Source: Endotrypanum monterogeii (Eukaryota > Euglenozoa > Kinetoplastea > Trypanosomatida > Trypanosomatidae). Taken from it: DNA of 64,000 nucleotides. The translations under genes and the position numbers were made by a program. The notes beneath the pieces were generated by a model. That model worked only from the letters and a program-made list of their open reading frames with translations, was not told where the DNA came from and made no database searches. Every line of letters begins with the position of its first letter. The first letter of the stretch is position 1. Below, one piece after another: positions 20,409 to 31,485 of the stretch. The DNA lies in assembly GCA_000333855.2 (NCBI GenBank), contig CM007331.1, positions 329,624 through 393,623 on the forward strand, in the 5' to 3' direction.

Positions 20409-22749
20409 CTTTATAGAGGTAAACACGAGGATAGACAGATGGAGGGGGGGAGGAGGTGCTATCAAAAGGAAAAGGTGATGTGTTAGAACCAGGAGTTAAA
20501 GGGGCAAATATGTTATGTGTTGATGTATGTGTGTGTGTGTGTGTGTGTGGAGGGGAAGGGGATGGAAAGTGGTCTTGTTTGGAACGTGAGATGATCCCTA
20601 TAATGTCTGTGTACTGTCGGGCTCATGTAATCCTTTAGTGGGTGTCCCCCTTTTTGTCTTTTGGGCAGTTGTGGCTCTGATGGTGGGCGGTGATAGTGGT
20701 GATGAGATGACTCCTCGCTTCGCTTGCCGTTTTTTTTTTCTTCCTCATTGCTGTTACCCGATGTGTTTCTCACGTTTGGCATGTACTAACCCCTTTAACC
20801 CACCTCCGCCTCTAGATTTCGGCCAACGAGATTTTCGTCTGCGAACATGTTGCATAGTTAGTGTGCGTGTATGTGGTGTTGCGGTTGAGCCGCCGTTTGC
20901 TGTGAAGTCAAAGTGATGGTCTCCCCAAGGGCGCTCCCCCCCCCCTCCCCCCTTTTCTCTCGGCGCCATGAGGGATGGGGAAGAAGGGAGGAGGCGTAAC
21001 TGAATGTTTTGTATCCGGGGGACAGCATGCTGTTGAGGGTGTGGAGGTGTATCGAGCGGTTGGCGAAGGTATCCGGTCAGATGTGGAGAGTGGAAATGTC
21101 CACTACACTTTGCGCTTGGTGTCATGGTATTTGAATCCCATGACCACTGTGCTGTTCATCCCTCCTTTCCCCCTCCTCTCATTCATAAAGTGAGCCCCAC
21201 CGAGGATCAGGCATGATGTCTAGGTCTGTCTGTATCTGAGATCGCGTGTGTGTGTGTGTGTGTGTTTCACTCGGATCCCCTATACACTTTTTTGTATAAT
21301 TGATGCTCCCCCCCTTTGTGTATATGTCTCTTGTTGCTTTCCGTTGTCGCTCTCCCCTTCACCGTGCTTTGCTCTGGTCACCCAGAGATTTTCCTCTCCA
21401 CCCCCACTTTCGCATGCTCACACCCACCAAACCACATTGTGTAAATAAATAAATATATAAATATATTTATTTATATTCATGAAATATTTTTTATGCTCAC
21501 TCGCTGGCTTCGTTTGCGTGGCCCACGCTCAAAAGGCAATGCTCTGTTGCCTTTCTCTCTCGGTGAAAAGCGATCTCCTTCCTCCCCTCGCGCTTCTATC
21601 AGCAGCAGCAGCAGCAGAAAGCTCTCATCACGACTTCTTTCGCCTAGACAATGTTTTTTTTTTTTAAATTATTATTGTTGTTGTTGTTTCTTGTGCCTCG
21701 TCACCGCGCGAACCTCACCTCTCTGTTTCTTTTTGTTTTTTGTTGTTGTTTTTTTCCGTCGGGAGGAGGGGTGCGAGTAGGAGAGGAGGAGTAGTGGGGG
21801 ATTGGGGAGGGGGAGAGCTCGAGCATCAAGGAGAAAAAAAACATCCGATTTGTGGTCCATGGTGGGAGGAGAGGATGCCGAGGAGGGTCCACGAAGAGAA
21901 TAAATGATATTTGTGACATGATTTTTTTTTTTTAATGTTTTGTTGTTAATCTTGCTACTGTATGCCGTGAGCAAGCGCATCAAGAAGGCTTCCTCTGGCC
22001 TTCCCATCTTTTCTTGTAGCCGTTTCTTTTTTTTCTTTTGTAGGGCTAATATGGTTGGGTGCATCCGGACACACACACAGACAGATGCACAGAATGATGA
22101 AAATATATATGTATATATATATATATAGATATAGATATATACATATATATATATATCTTCAAGCCCTTGTCAGGTTCATTTCTGCTTTTTGTTCTCGTGT
22201 ATGCGGGCGTGCAGATGATCGCTCTTCAACGGTAGTAATGGCAGTGGCGTAGGCAGTGGTGCTGCTTTTCTCCCCCCCCCTGTGTCCGAGCCCTCAATGT
22301 CCTTACGTAGGTAGGATTTAGGGGCAAAGAACACAGCTGAACAAGTGAGACCCCCGTGTCATCTCCTCTCTGTGTCTGTTTGCCTGTTTCTCCCACACAG
22401 AAGGCTCCTTTGAGTAACAAAAAAAAAACACGAGGAGTCTCGTGACGCAACGGTCAACAATGGTTCAGATCAAACAGTCTAAACGAAGAGTAACGCAACG
22501 ATGACCTTGCATTGAGTACGCAAATACCCGAGGGACATACACTAAATCACAGCAGTGGCGATGCTGCTGACTTGGTGGGCCTCCCTTCTTCTCCGGTAGG
22601 GAAAAAAATGGATGAGCGCCAGCCAGGGATTCGGGGACTAGATCACTGCTTTTCAAAATCGTGCTGATACACACGACACGTCGGACAACCACGTTGGTGT
22701 CCCACCCGGTAGGGTTGATGCAGGTTTCTGCTTTCCTCTTTGAATTTTG

Positions 22750-23476
22750 AAAGAAAAAAAAATGTCTTGATGAGTTTCCAGTTTTGTGTTATTCCCAGAC
22801 AAGGGGGATCGGGGATGCTCCCTCCCTCTCCCCGTCATCTTTTGGACTCCACGAGGACGGATGCTCAGATCTTCTCTCGTCAGCAAAAGCGTGTACTTGT
22901 AGAGGGGCTGCGCTTGATGAGATTCCCTGCGTTGTGCTGCGCCACAATTTCTTCGTTAATGACTTTGCACGCGTTTGGCAACAAGGCTGCACACAGTCCT
23001 CACTGGGACTCGCCTTCTTGACAGCGGTGCCGCAAACACTGGAGCACCTCACGACGTGGAGGGGAGTTTGAAGATGCAGCGAGCAGGGACCCTGAGTGAA
23101 CACCCCGACTCCACTTCCCTAAAAGGAGAGAAGGGGAGAGGTGGGGGGGGGGCATCTCCTGCATCCCAGTGTGTGGGGCAGAAAATGGAACACCAATGCA
23201 CGTGGATACGGCGAGCACGCCCCAAAGCAGGGCTCTAAAGCAGGTCCGGCTGGGTGAAGGGGGTGCGGTCTATCCCAGTCGTTGGGGCGCCAGTCACCAG
23301 TGATGAGACGAACCAAGCCGGGGGGGGGAGCGTCCTTGAGAAGACCATCACTTTGACTTCACAGCAAACGGCGGCTCACCCGCAACCCCACATGCACGCA
23401 CACTTACTATGCAACATGCTCGCAGGTAAACGCCTCATCGAGAGCCTGTGGAGGCAGAACAATAAAATAAAAAAAT
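22750..23476 (+). mobile_element. Possible degenerate retroposon remnant with A-rich tail
   Basis: This block lacks the homopolymers of the surrounding spacer, is richer in GC, and ends in an A-rich tail (AATAAAATAAAAAAA at about 23460-23475). That pattern fits the short degenerate retroposons (SIDER/DIRE) that are common in Leishmania 3' UTRs. I could not match it to a consensus or find target-site duplications, so both the boundaries and the class are uncertain. Confidence 0.25.
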
Positions 23477-25283
23477 GTTGTCTATTATTACTATTATTAT
23501 TCTTATTTCTCGTTGCTGTTTTTGCGATTGTTTTTTTTTTTTGACGTACTTCAGAAAATTTTAATGATGCTTTATTTCACCACCCCTTTCCCCTCTCCCC
23601 CTCCCTTTTTTTTCCCTCTCTTCGCCGCCATCGCAGCCGCTGCTCAATATTATTATTATTTTGCGTTTGTTTGGTTGGCTGTTTTTTTTTTTTTGTATGG
23701 TAATGCACGCATCTCTCCGACATGACACGCTTTTGAAATCTCGGTGTTGTATTATGGGGTGCTTGTTGTTGTTACGCTGACGCTTCTTTGAGCTCGCTTT
23801 GGGCGCGATGCTTTCTATTTTAGATCAAGGGCTAACGCTTCCGTGCTCCCTCCCTCCCTCCCTCCCTCCCTCCTTCTCTTAAAGATTACGCCGTTCTCAT
23901 TCACTCACAAATTCACTGACCACCTCATGACGCCGCTTTCCTTTTTTTTTTTTCGGCGCCTGCACCAGACCACGTGTGAGAAGGCAGACTCCCATATCTG
24001 CCCCCCCCCCCCCCGCTTTCCCCTACGTGCGCAACACTGAGGAGAGGGGGGGGGGGAGGGGAGCCACCGAGCATGTTGGGCTAGTGGTGAGGACATCGAG
24101 ACGGAACTCTATTCCGTGTACTTGTACTTTTTTTTCTTCTTCTGCGCGTGTCACTTTACATTTTTTTTTAAAATCTTGTTTTGATTTTTGTACGACACGG
24201 ATGCTCTTTTTTTTTTTGTGTGTGTGTGGGGGGGGAGGAGGAGGAGGAGGAGGAGGGGGGACGAGAGTAGCCCCCACCCCACTCCTCTTCTCCGTTGATG
24301 TATGTGCTGCTTCTCTTATGTCTGGCGAGTATCTCTTGCTGATGCCACCCATGCTGCTATGAGTGTTTTCGTGTCTAGATTCATGTGTGCTTGTGGAGGT
24401 GGCGATCTCCCCCTTATCTTTCTCCCCGCCTCTCTCTATGAAGCACATTTGTTGCATTCATTCATTCATGTTGTGTCTCTCTCTCTCTCTCTCACGCTAT
24501 CACGGGATCCTCACAAAAGATCACCCAGCAGCCAAAAAAAAAAAATAATAATAAAATATACACATGTATATTCAAAGATGTGTGCGCACGTCTTGCTGTC
24601 ACGGCGCCTTCCTCCCACCACCACCAAAGTGTATAGATGTTGCGTTCGGCTCTGCTTTCCTTCGATGCTTGCGCTTCTTCGGCATCCCTTCGCTTCTCTC
24701 TCCAAAGCAATCGCGCACATATATATATATATATATGTGTGTGTGTGGGTGCGTAAATATGTCTAGATAATTTGGCCATTATGTTGATACAAAACATATC
24801 GAAGAGGCGCAATACCATAACGTATATGCTCCTTTAGAACTCCAAAGACCAATACATTTTTTTTTCTTTACCTCTCACCACACACACACACACACACACA
24901 CCACCTTCATCCTATTTGTTTATTTTTCGCTCGCAGAGATGAAGTGACACACGTCACGTGTGCACACGCACACGCCGGCAGACACCCGACTCAGTTTTCC
25001 AGTCCCCCCCCCCCCTTCCCCTCATCGAGCCACCATCGATGCAAGGGTCGTTACATCACACCGTCTCCTCTCCCGTCTTGGACAATCTCTTGTCTCCACA
25101 CGAAAAGAGGCCACACAATTCGCTCTCCCAACCATGCAGGAGGAGGGGGCTGTGCACAAAAGCGAAAACGAGACATGATTTCAGCATCAAAAAGAAGCTG
25201 GAAATCGAATGAAAATGCAGAGCGGCCATCTGCGAGAAGACATCGAAGGGTTCAGTAGCCCGACCTTTCTCCCTCTGAAGGGT

Positions 25284-25315
<32 letters not shown>

Positions 25316-25450
25316 CGTCTCGGATATGCGGAGCGGTGCACCGCCTGCCAACGTCCCAGGGTGCAGCACACTAACACCGGCATCAATATAAGGGCCACAG
25401 AAAGAAAACAGAAGGAAGGAGAGCACACAGCAACAGGCAAAGATAATCAA

Positions 25451-25810
25451 TTAAATTTCCGTCATGGGCATCTTTGCCTCCGATCGTGATGTCGGGGCGA
25501 CTGACCCAGATGGCAGCACTCGGTGGTCTTTCCATCGGCTGATGTCCTCCCCCGCCCTTAAATTCTTTTCACGAACCGAAGCGATCTCTTTTTGAAGCCA
25601 CCATTCAGCACTTGCCGTGTACTTGATTACAGACGGGCAATCCTTCATCCTGGATACAACCCCTCTCGCAGGTGCACACAGCCGCTGAGTATGGAGCCAC
25701 TGAAGGGATGCGCACTCATGTTGTCTCTGCTCTTCTCCAAAGGTTTCTCCCTCCTCTATCGTATCCTTCGCGGCAACACCGTCAGACTTCAAGACGAACG
25801 TGAAGCTCAT
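25451..25810 (-). CDS. Possible small antisense protein, 119 aa, unknown
   Basis: This is an ATG-started frame on the minus strand inside the gene-poor spacer. Unlike nearby frames it is not low-complexity: it contains stretches such as QWLHTQRLCAPARGVVSR and ASAEWWLQKEIASVREKN, and a mixed charged composition. Upstream on the same strand, after an A10 run, a second frame (to 26033) has similar character, which could mean a frameshifted longer gene. Against it: every other protein gene in the window is on the + strand, no clear splice acceptor precedes it, and I recognise no family. It could be a gene remnant or chance. Confidence 0.25.
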   Translation of the reverse strand: MSFTFVLKSDGVAAKDTIEEGETFGEEQRQHECASLQWLHTQRLCAPARGVVSRMKDCPSVIKYTASAEWWLQKEIASVREKNLRAGEDISRWKDHRVLPSGSVAPTSRSEAKMPMTEI

Positions 25811-26109
25811 GAATGCTCCTTTTTTTTTTCTGCTGCACGCCTGCCCCGTTGATCTCAGTGCGCAGTATCACGTGTGTATCATACCATCGAGGAGAGAGAA
25901 ATATGCTTCTTGGCAATGTCCTGAGGACAATGCTCACGACTTCCACCAAGCTGTGTGAAATTTGTTTCGTTGCACCAGATGCGATCAGTGTCGCCCTAAT
26001 TTCAGTCTTTTTTTTTTTTTGTACACGTGACAAAAAAAAAAAAAATGTTGTGGATTTTCTCTCTCATTGAGCTTACACGGTTTGTTTCGCATAGCCTGTA
26101 TGGTGTGCA

Positions 26110-26114
26110 CACAG

Positions 26115-26177
<63 letters not shown>

Positions 26178-26209
26178 CATATATAGATAGAACAAATAGT
26201 ATTTATCGT
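26110..26209. repeat. (CA)n(TA)n(TG)n block, copy left of the gap
   Basis: CA repeats, TA repeats and a short TG run are followed by a unique tail that includes GCATATATAGATAGAACAAA. The same block recurs to the right of the gap with a few small differences. Confidence 0.85.
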
Positions 26210-26446
26210 NNNNNNNNNNNNNNNNNNNNNNNNNNNNNNNNNNNNNNNNNNNNNNNNNNNNNNNNNNNNNNNNNNNNNNNNNNNNNNNNNNNNNNNNNNN
26301 NNNNNNNNNNNNNNNNNNNNNNNNNNNNNNNNNNNNNNNNNNNNNNNNNNNNNNNNNNNNNNNNNNNNNNNNNNNNNNNNNNNNNNNNNNNNNNNNNNNN
26401 NNNNNNNNNNNNNNNNNNNNNNNNNNNNNNNNNNNNNNNNNNNNNN
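26210..26446. other. Assembly gap, 237 N
   Basis: The sequence is a run of N. The flanks are two copies of the same microsatellite block, so the gap is probably a repeat that the assembly could not cross. The true size may differ from 237 bases. Confidence 0.99.
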
Positions 26447-26449
26447 ACG

Positions 26450-26512
<63 letters not shown>

Positions 26513-26541
26513 CATATATAGATGAACAAATAGATTTATGT
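26447..26541. repeat. (CA)n(TA)n(TG)n block, copy right of the gap
   Basis: The order is the same as in the left copy: CA repeats, TA repeats, GTGTGTGTGC, then ATATATAGATGAACAAATAG and a TTTAT segment. It differs from the left copy by a few inserted or deleted bases in the tail. Confidence 0.85.
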
Positions 26542-26923
26542 TTCAGTCCCACCCCGTAAGTATTCGTGCGTCTTTGTCCTCCTCGTTTTCCTCACTTAAT
26601 GCGGCTTTTTGACGCCCCGCCCCACCCCTTCGGCTGCCGCCATCCTGGACAACGTTTTTTTCTAGTACCCCCCTCCCTCCCCCCATGCCCTCTCTCCTTG
26701 GGGAAAACATAAACCTCGTTGCTTTCTTCGCATTCATTACTTCCACCCTCCACCGTCACCAAGCCCCCCCAAACAGACACACCTCTGTGTGCACGCACTT
26801 ATAGTGGGTAAAGGGGTATTAGAAAAAAAAAAAAAATAGGGCAAAGCCAAGGCGACAGCAACGTCGCCACCCCAGGCGGAGGCATCATCCACCCCCTCTG
26901 CGCCGGTAGCAGTCGACTACGCA

Positions 26924-27796
26924 ATGCCCTTCCAATTATCGGGAAAAACGTGCGAACACGCTGGCCGCATTTACCGCCTTCCGAGTCTCAAAGATTTCTT
27001 TGCGTTTCGGACCTTTGCCGACTCGCTCGACGGCTTTACGGTGCGCTACAGCAGTCCTTATGATGTAATTGTGTGGGACAAAAAGATACCTCACGAGCCT
27101 ATGAACATAATTAAGGTGTTCGCATTATTTACCAACACCAATGGAAGACCTAGCGGCGCAGCGACACCCAAGGAGCTCTACGATCTCTTGCAAGACGCCA
27201 TCTTTCGAGAGAAGTGGGATGAATACCGTCAGGAGGCGTTCCGCATCACCAGTCTGAGCTCCAACACCGACATTGGTTATTACGCGGCAAAAAGCCCCAT
27301 GCCGCTCGTATCAAATCGCGACTTCGTGAACCAGCGTATGTGGCACGAGGCAGGCCGAGACGAGTACATCATTTTTAACACGTCGGTTCCACACGCATCG
27401 GTGCCACTAACCTATCAAAAGGATGCCCACAACAACAAGCGTGGTGAGTATACCCGCGCGTCATCAAAGCTGACCGGGTATCTCATCCGTCCCTGGAAGG
27501 ACCCAGGGACAGGCAAAGTCGATGGTGCCAGCCTGACGTACATCACGCAGACCGACCCCGGGGGTTGGATCCCAGCAGCGCTCACTAACTTCATCGCCAC
27601 AAAATTCGCCCCCAATACCGCCAAGAATGTGGCATCGGCGCTGCCCAAGTTCCGCGCATGGCTGAAGAAGCAGCTGGAGACCGGCACCTATGTAAAAGAA
27701 TGGGAGCTGGACCCCAAGTGGTGGGTAGAGGAGGACAGCGACGAGACGGTGAAAAACGAGACGATCGACTATGCAATTCGCAAGTGGGGTGAGTGA
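26924..27796 (+). CDS. START-domain lipid-binding protein
   Basis: This 290-residue protein reads as a single START (StAR-related lipid transfer) domain at about residues 15-250. The START-like blocks are FTVRYSSPYDVIVWDKKI, an YDLLQDAIFREKWDEYR helix, SNTDIGYYAAKSPMPLVSNR followed by DFVNQRMW (the family's ‘P-hi-x-pR-D-hv' block), SVPHASVPL, GYLIRPW, LTYITQTDPGGWIP and a C-terminal helix that ends the fold. START domains form a cavity for sterols or phospholipids and move them between membranes; the closest feel is to STARD10/STARD7-type phospholipid binders, but the ligand cannot be read here. The last ~35 residues are acidic and Trp-rich. The chosen ATG is the first in frame. However, 28 open, protein-like codons precede it after a TAG, suggesting a longer original N-terminus (see findings). 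Confidence 0.9.
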   Translation: MPFQLSGKTCEHAGRIYRLPSLKDFFAFRTFADSLDGFTVRYSSPYDVIVWDKKIPHEPMNIIKVFALFTNTNGRPSGAATPKELYDLLQDAIFREKWDEYRQEAFRITSLSSNTDIGYYAAKSPMPLVSNRDFVNQRMWHEAGRDEYIIFNTSVPHASVPLTYQKDAHNNKRGEYTRASSKLTGYLIRPWKDPGTGKVDGASLTYITQTDPGGWIPAALTNFIATKFAPNTAKNVASALPKFRAWLKKQLETGTYVKEWELDPKWWVEEDSDETVKNETIDYAIRKWGE

Positions 27797-29182
27797 GCTG
27801 AGAATAGAGTCGGGGATGACCTGTGTGTGTGTGTGTGTGTGTGTGTGATGCACGACATCGTTTTATTATGATCTACTGCCTTTTTCTCTCCCTGTGTATG
27901 TGTGGATGGGGAATGGAGAGGGTTGGGCTCAAGGAGGCACTACTCAACCCAGGGTGTGTCTTTGCGCAGCACACGGGCCAGAACCCCCTCTCCCCTACAC
28001 ACACACACGTACAGATTTGCAGGGGGGTGGGGGGAAGGAGGTCTGTTTTCACAGGGGCTGTGCACGCCAACGAGCATGTCCTTACAGTTGAAGTCAAAAT
28101 GTTTACCTGGCATCATCGCACCGTTTTGGAATCATTTTTGTGTTCCTTGCCCCCCCCCCCCCTCCACCCCTCACCCCTACATTTTCCCCCCGTCCCCCTG
28201 TTCCACACACACTTCATTACGCGTGTGTGGAACAGGGGGACGGGGGGAAAATGTAGGGGTGGGGGGGGGGCAATAGCTGCAAATGGGGAGAAAGGGTGGT
28301 TGGGAAGGTGATTGTATGGGGCGTTGTTTATGTCGATATCTTTCCTCGTCGCTTCGTGTGTTTGTTAACGTTTGCTTGCCCCATCATGCACACTCCTGGC
28401 TTCCCTTCTTTCCGTGTACCCTTGTCCACCTTATTTTTTTTTTTTTTGCTTTTTTTTTTTTGCCATATCGCTGACGATCTTCTCGATATTCATTATCACT
28501 TTTTTCTGTCTCACCTCCTCTCCCCCCTTTTTTTTTCTGGTTATATTTATTTACTTATGATGATGATTATGAATTACTTATCCGCCTTCTTCGTCGAAGC
28601 ATTGCTGTAGAGCAAATCCCTTCGCCTATCGAAGGGGGAGGGAACGACGCTACCACTGACACATTTATGCCCCCAATTCGGAATCGATAGATCAGCATGA
28701 GCAGTGGGAATGGGGGATAGGATGAGAGAAGGGGGGGGGAAGTACCTGTGGGAAGAGCGCGTGAGGAGGGAGGGGGAAGGGCAATAGAGAACATAATGGA
28801 GGTACCTCGCATTTCCCTGCTTACCCTCCAAGTCCGTGTACACCCACGGGAGGACATATCTTTTCCTAGTTGATTCGAGATGCAAAGGCCGAATCATTGG
28901 TCCGCCAAACGTATACATACCCTTCGACACACTACGCACCCCGTGCTATCACTGCTGCCGCCCTGAGAGCTTCCCCCCCCCTAGCTCCCCTCTCTTCATC
29001 ATGTGACCTCTGTACAACTGCCTTCAGGCGGGTGTCATACTGCTCCATTGTTTTCTAGTTCGCGACTGTGCCCCTTGTTTTTATCGGTCTTCGTTGCTCT
29101 TGTTCTGGCTGCTGTTTCTCTCCCGCTCGAATTACCTTCCATTGTCTGCAGAGGCACCGCTAGCAGCCCTCACCGAGCACCA

Positions 29183-29222
<40 letters not shown>

Positions 29223-29517
29223 AAAAAAGGAAAACAAAAAGTGAATACGCGTACGTGTGCGAGTACGTCTCATCCCGCTCAGCTATACGGTAGTTTGGAT
29301 CGAGAGGAGGGTAGGGGACGGGGGTGGGCCGTAATTCTTTTCTCAGAGAAGTCACCCCACTCATCACATCCTCTAGATCCAGCCTCGCACCGAACCAAAA
29401 TCTACCTGCCTCTTCCCATTCATTCTCCACTACCTCAAGAAAGAGAAACGAACAGGATCACAGACATATTTTCGTAGCTGTGTAGACTACTTGGTGCGTC
29501 CGCGTGGCGGGAAGAAG
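27797..29517. other. Intergenic with long hairpin
   Basis: After the START gene come a (TG)n run (~27823-27847), a perfect inverted repeat at 28172-28261, poly-T tracts at ~28434-28460 and ~28528-28537, and (CA)n at ~29186-29219. An AG-rich splice region lies near 29450-29475. No gene is seen. A minus-strand frame at 28574-28939 begins at GTG and was not accepted. Confidence 0.7.
28172..28261. repeat. Perfect 39-bp inverted repeat, 12-nt loop
   Basis: The left arm 28172-28210 and right arm 28223-28261 are exact reverse complements; the loop between them is ACTTCATTACGC. Poly-C to the left and poly-G to the right extend the pairing imperfectly. It lies about 375 bases past the START gene stop, probably within its 3' UTR. 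Confidence 0.95.
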
Positions 29518-30732
29518 ATGTTCACGTCAGAAGACCCTCAGGAAATAGTTGTGCTGAAGGCAGTCGCTTTCCAGCACGCGGCGCGGCGCGCTCGTCATCT
29601 CATGTCTGCGCAAAGGTCCCACACAGCCTCGACGCTGTGCCAAGCTTCGCATGCGGCACCACATCGATGTGGACACGGGGAGATGAGAGGTGGGCTGGAT
29701 GGTAGTCGAACTCGCGAGTCACTGGTCCGGTCAAATGCTACGCGTTCCGCTCCCTGCTTCACGTTCAGGCTTCCAGTGTCGCTTGCTGCCGCGTCGAGTG
29801 AGAGTCGGGGTGGTGAGGATCGTCGTGGGACCCGCACGCACTCATATGGGGCGCGTATAGCCCTTGGGGAATCTCTGCAGCAACACGAAGATGCGCTTCG
29901 ATCATGGGCAAACGAACCTGCGCAACATGTTCCCCTCCGCATCAAAAATGCGATTGGAGTTGGCGTGAAACCACCCGCGTCTCTGTCATCTGGAGCGGAA
30001 GCTGCACCATATTCTCTTCAGTGGCACACTGGAGGCCTGCACTCTCACAGACGGCCCGAGGCAAACATTCCATCTCCCCGTGTGGCTGTACTAACACGGT
30101 CATATTGCAGAGTCCTTGCCCAGGGATCAGTATGTGACACTGGTGTCCCGGTAACGGTAGTCTCAGAGCCAACAGCCCAGCAGGGGCCGACTGTTCCATC
30201 TATCAAGGTAGCACCGCAAGATGCACCTCGTGGAGAGATTCATGAGACACCATGGGAGGCTTCAAAAAGCGAGAACAGGTGCATCGCCTCCACCTCTCTA
30301 TCGTCGTCTACACCCAAGTCCTACCACGACTCGGAGAGAGCAGTAACCTCTGCACACGCGACAGCTCTGGCGCCAGGGGCACCAGGTGTTTCCCCTAGAG
30401 TTATGCAGCCTTCTCCCTACCAACTGCCGGTGCGGCTGGGGTCTTTTGCTACGTCATCGGCACAGCAGCCGGCATCTGCCGCTGCGACCAGTTCCCCACT
30501 GCCGACAGATAGCTACCGGCGTGCTTTTCTTGATGAGCAAGCCAAGCGTTATGCACATTGGCGCAACCGCCAAGCTGCTGTGCTGCATGAGGTCGCGCCA
30601 GACATGTGGGGCCGCGCGCTGCCGCATCGTGCAGCTCTGGATCGGCAGCCGCACGTGATGGATAGTGGTTTCTGTACACACACCTCGTACGTGGCTCGGT
30701 CACAATACGATTGTGGAGTTGTCATTGCTTAA
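29518..30732 (+). CDS. Unknown protein, 404 aa
   Basis: I do not recognise this protein. The frame opens with a TTG at 29491, but the first ATG is at 29518 (protein begins MFTSEDPQEIV), giving 404 residues. A short helical N-terminus (VLKAVAFQHAARRARHLMSA) is followed by a Ser/Ala/Pro-rich middle, probably disordered. A more ordered C-terminal segment (~residues 330-404) has many aromatics and charges, including YRRAFLDEQAKRYAHWRNRQ and CTHTSYVARSQYDCG. It has no transmembrane helix and no signal peptide. The helical ends joined by a disordered linker suggest a binding protein. Its neighbours are the START gene upstream and a repeat element downstream. Confidence 0.75.
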   Translation: MFTSEDPQEIVVLKAVAFQHAARRARHLMSAQRSHTASTLCQASHAAPHRCGHGEMRGGLDGSRTRESLVRSNATRSAPCFTFRLPVSLAAASSESRGGEDRRGTRTHSYGARIALGESLQQHEDALRSWANEPAQHVPLRIKNAIGVGVKPPASLSSGAEAAPYSLQWHTGGLHSHRRPEANIPSPRVAVLTRSYCRVLAQGSVCDTGVPVTVVSEPTAQQGPTVPSIKVAPQDAPRGEIHETPWEASKSENRCIASTSLSSSTPKSYHDSERAVTSAHATALAPGAPGVSPRVMQPSPYQLPVRLGSFATSSAQQPASAAATSSPLPTDSYRRAFLDEQAKRYAHWRNRQAAVLHEVAPDMWGRALPHRAALDRQPHVMDSGFCTHTSYVARSQYDCGVVIA

Positions 30733-31311
30733 CTAAAAGCTTATCCACGCCGACGATATATATTTATTTATATATATAGATATATATATATATATATATA
30801 TATGGTTTTGTGCGGTGGTGATTGGCCCCCGGCCGTTCCCCGGCCGAAATGTTGCATACACACTTCCTCTCCTCCTTTGATTAACAAACCCACGTTCACG
30901 CCTTCTCGCCATTCACACACATCCCCCTCTTTTTTTTCTTTCTTTCTTCTGATCTGCTCACCCATCGACGTGCCCTGGTTACCATTTATTCTTCTGATCT
31001 GCATGGGACAGCAGCGCCCCCTATGACATGTCACATGTGCTTGTCTGGGGGGAGAAGGGGAGGGGATTTTTTCTTGTTCTTGTACCTCCCTATGTTTGGC
31101 ATACATTTTCTTGTACCCCTGTTCTATTGAGTTGGTCCTGTAGGGTGTGCATGGCTCTGTGTATGTCTGTGCGTGTGTGTTCATCTTTACTCTCTGGGAC
31201 CGCACAGTATACCCCTGTCACCATCAGCCGGCTGTCTTCCCCCTCCCTACACACATTTTTCCGTGAACTAGTTTTGGTGTACTTTTTGCATTATATATCT
31301 ATATATCTATG

Positions 31312-31351
<40 letters not shown>

Positions 31352-31485
31352 TGTATATGTATATATATGTATACGCACCGAATTATCAACAAAGTCTACG
31401 CAAGGAAACAAAAACGAAGCAAAAAGTGATGCGAGAAGAAGAAACGTGTAGCAACATGCGCCCAAAGTGCGTTCCCCCCCCCTAC

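Larger units (their letters stand above)
19032..26109. other. Long gene-poor spacer (7 kb before the gap region)
   Basis: Reading frames here are short and mostly translations of CA/TG/TA repeats or homopolymers. Named contents: (CTCC)n at ~19680-19727, (TA)n at ~20007-20031 and ~20345-20377, (TG)n at ~20527-20548 and ~21247-21264, (CAG)6 at ~21600-21617, a TA/GATA tract at ~22110-22157, an A-tailed block ending near 23476, (CTCC)n at ~23846-23872, (GGA)n at ~24236-24258, (CA)n near 24880-24901 and (TG)n near 25288-25314. One antisense ORF at 25451-25810 is listed separately. Part of this is probably the 3' UTR of the kinesin gene. Confidence 0.6.

Noticed and set aside
22498..22569. Possible C/D snoRNA (GATGA ... 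CTGA spacing of about 70 nt)
   Set aside because: There is no terminal stem and no clear C'/D' boxes, and the motifs are too short to stand alone.
28574..28939. Minus-strand 121-codon frame
   Set aside because: It begins at GTG, has low-complexity Pro/Ser sequence in its second half, and lies in spacer on the strand opposite to all genes.
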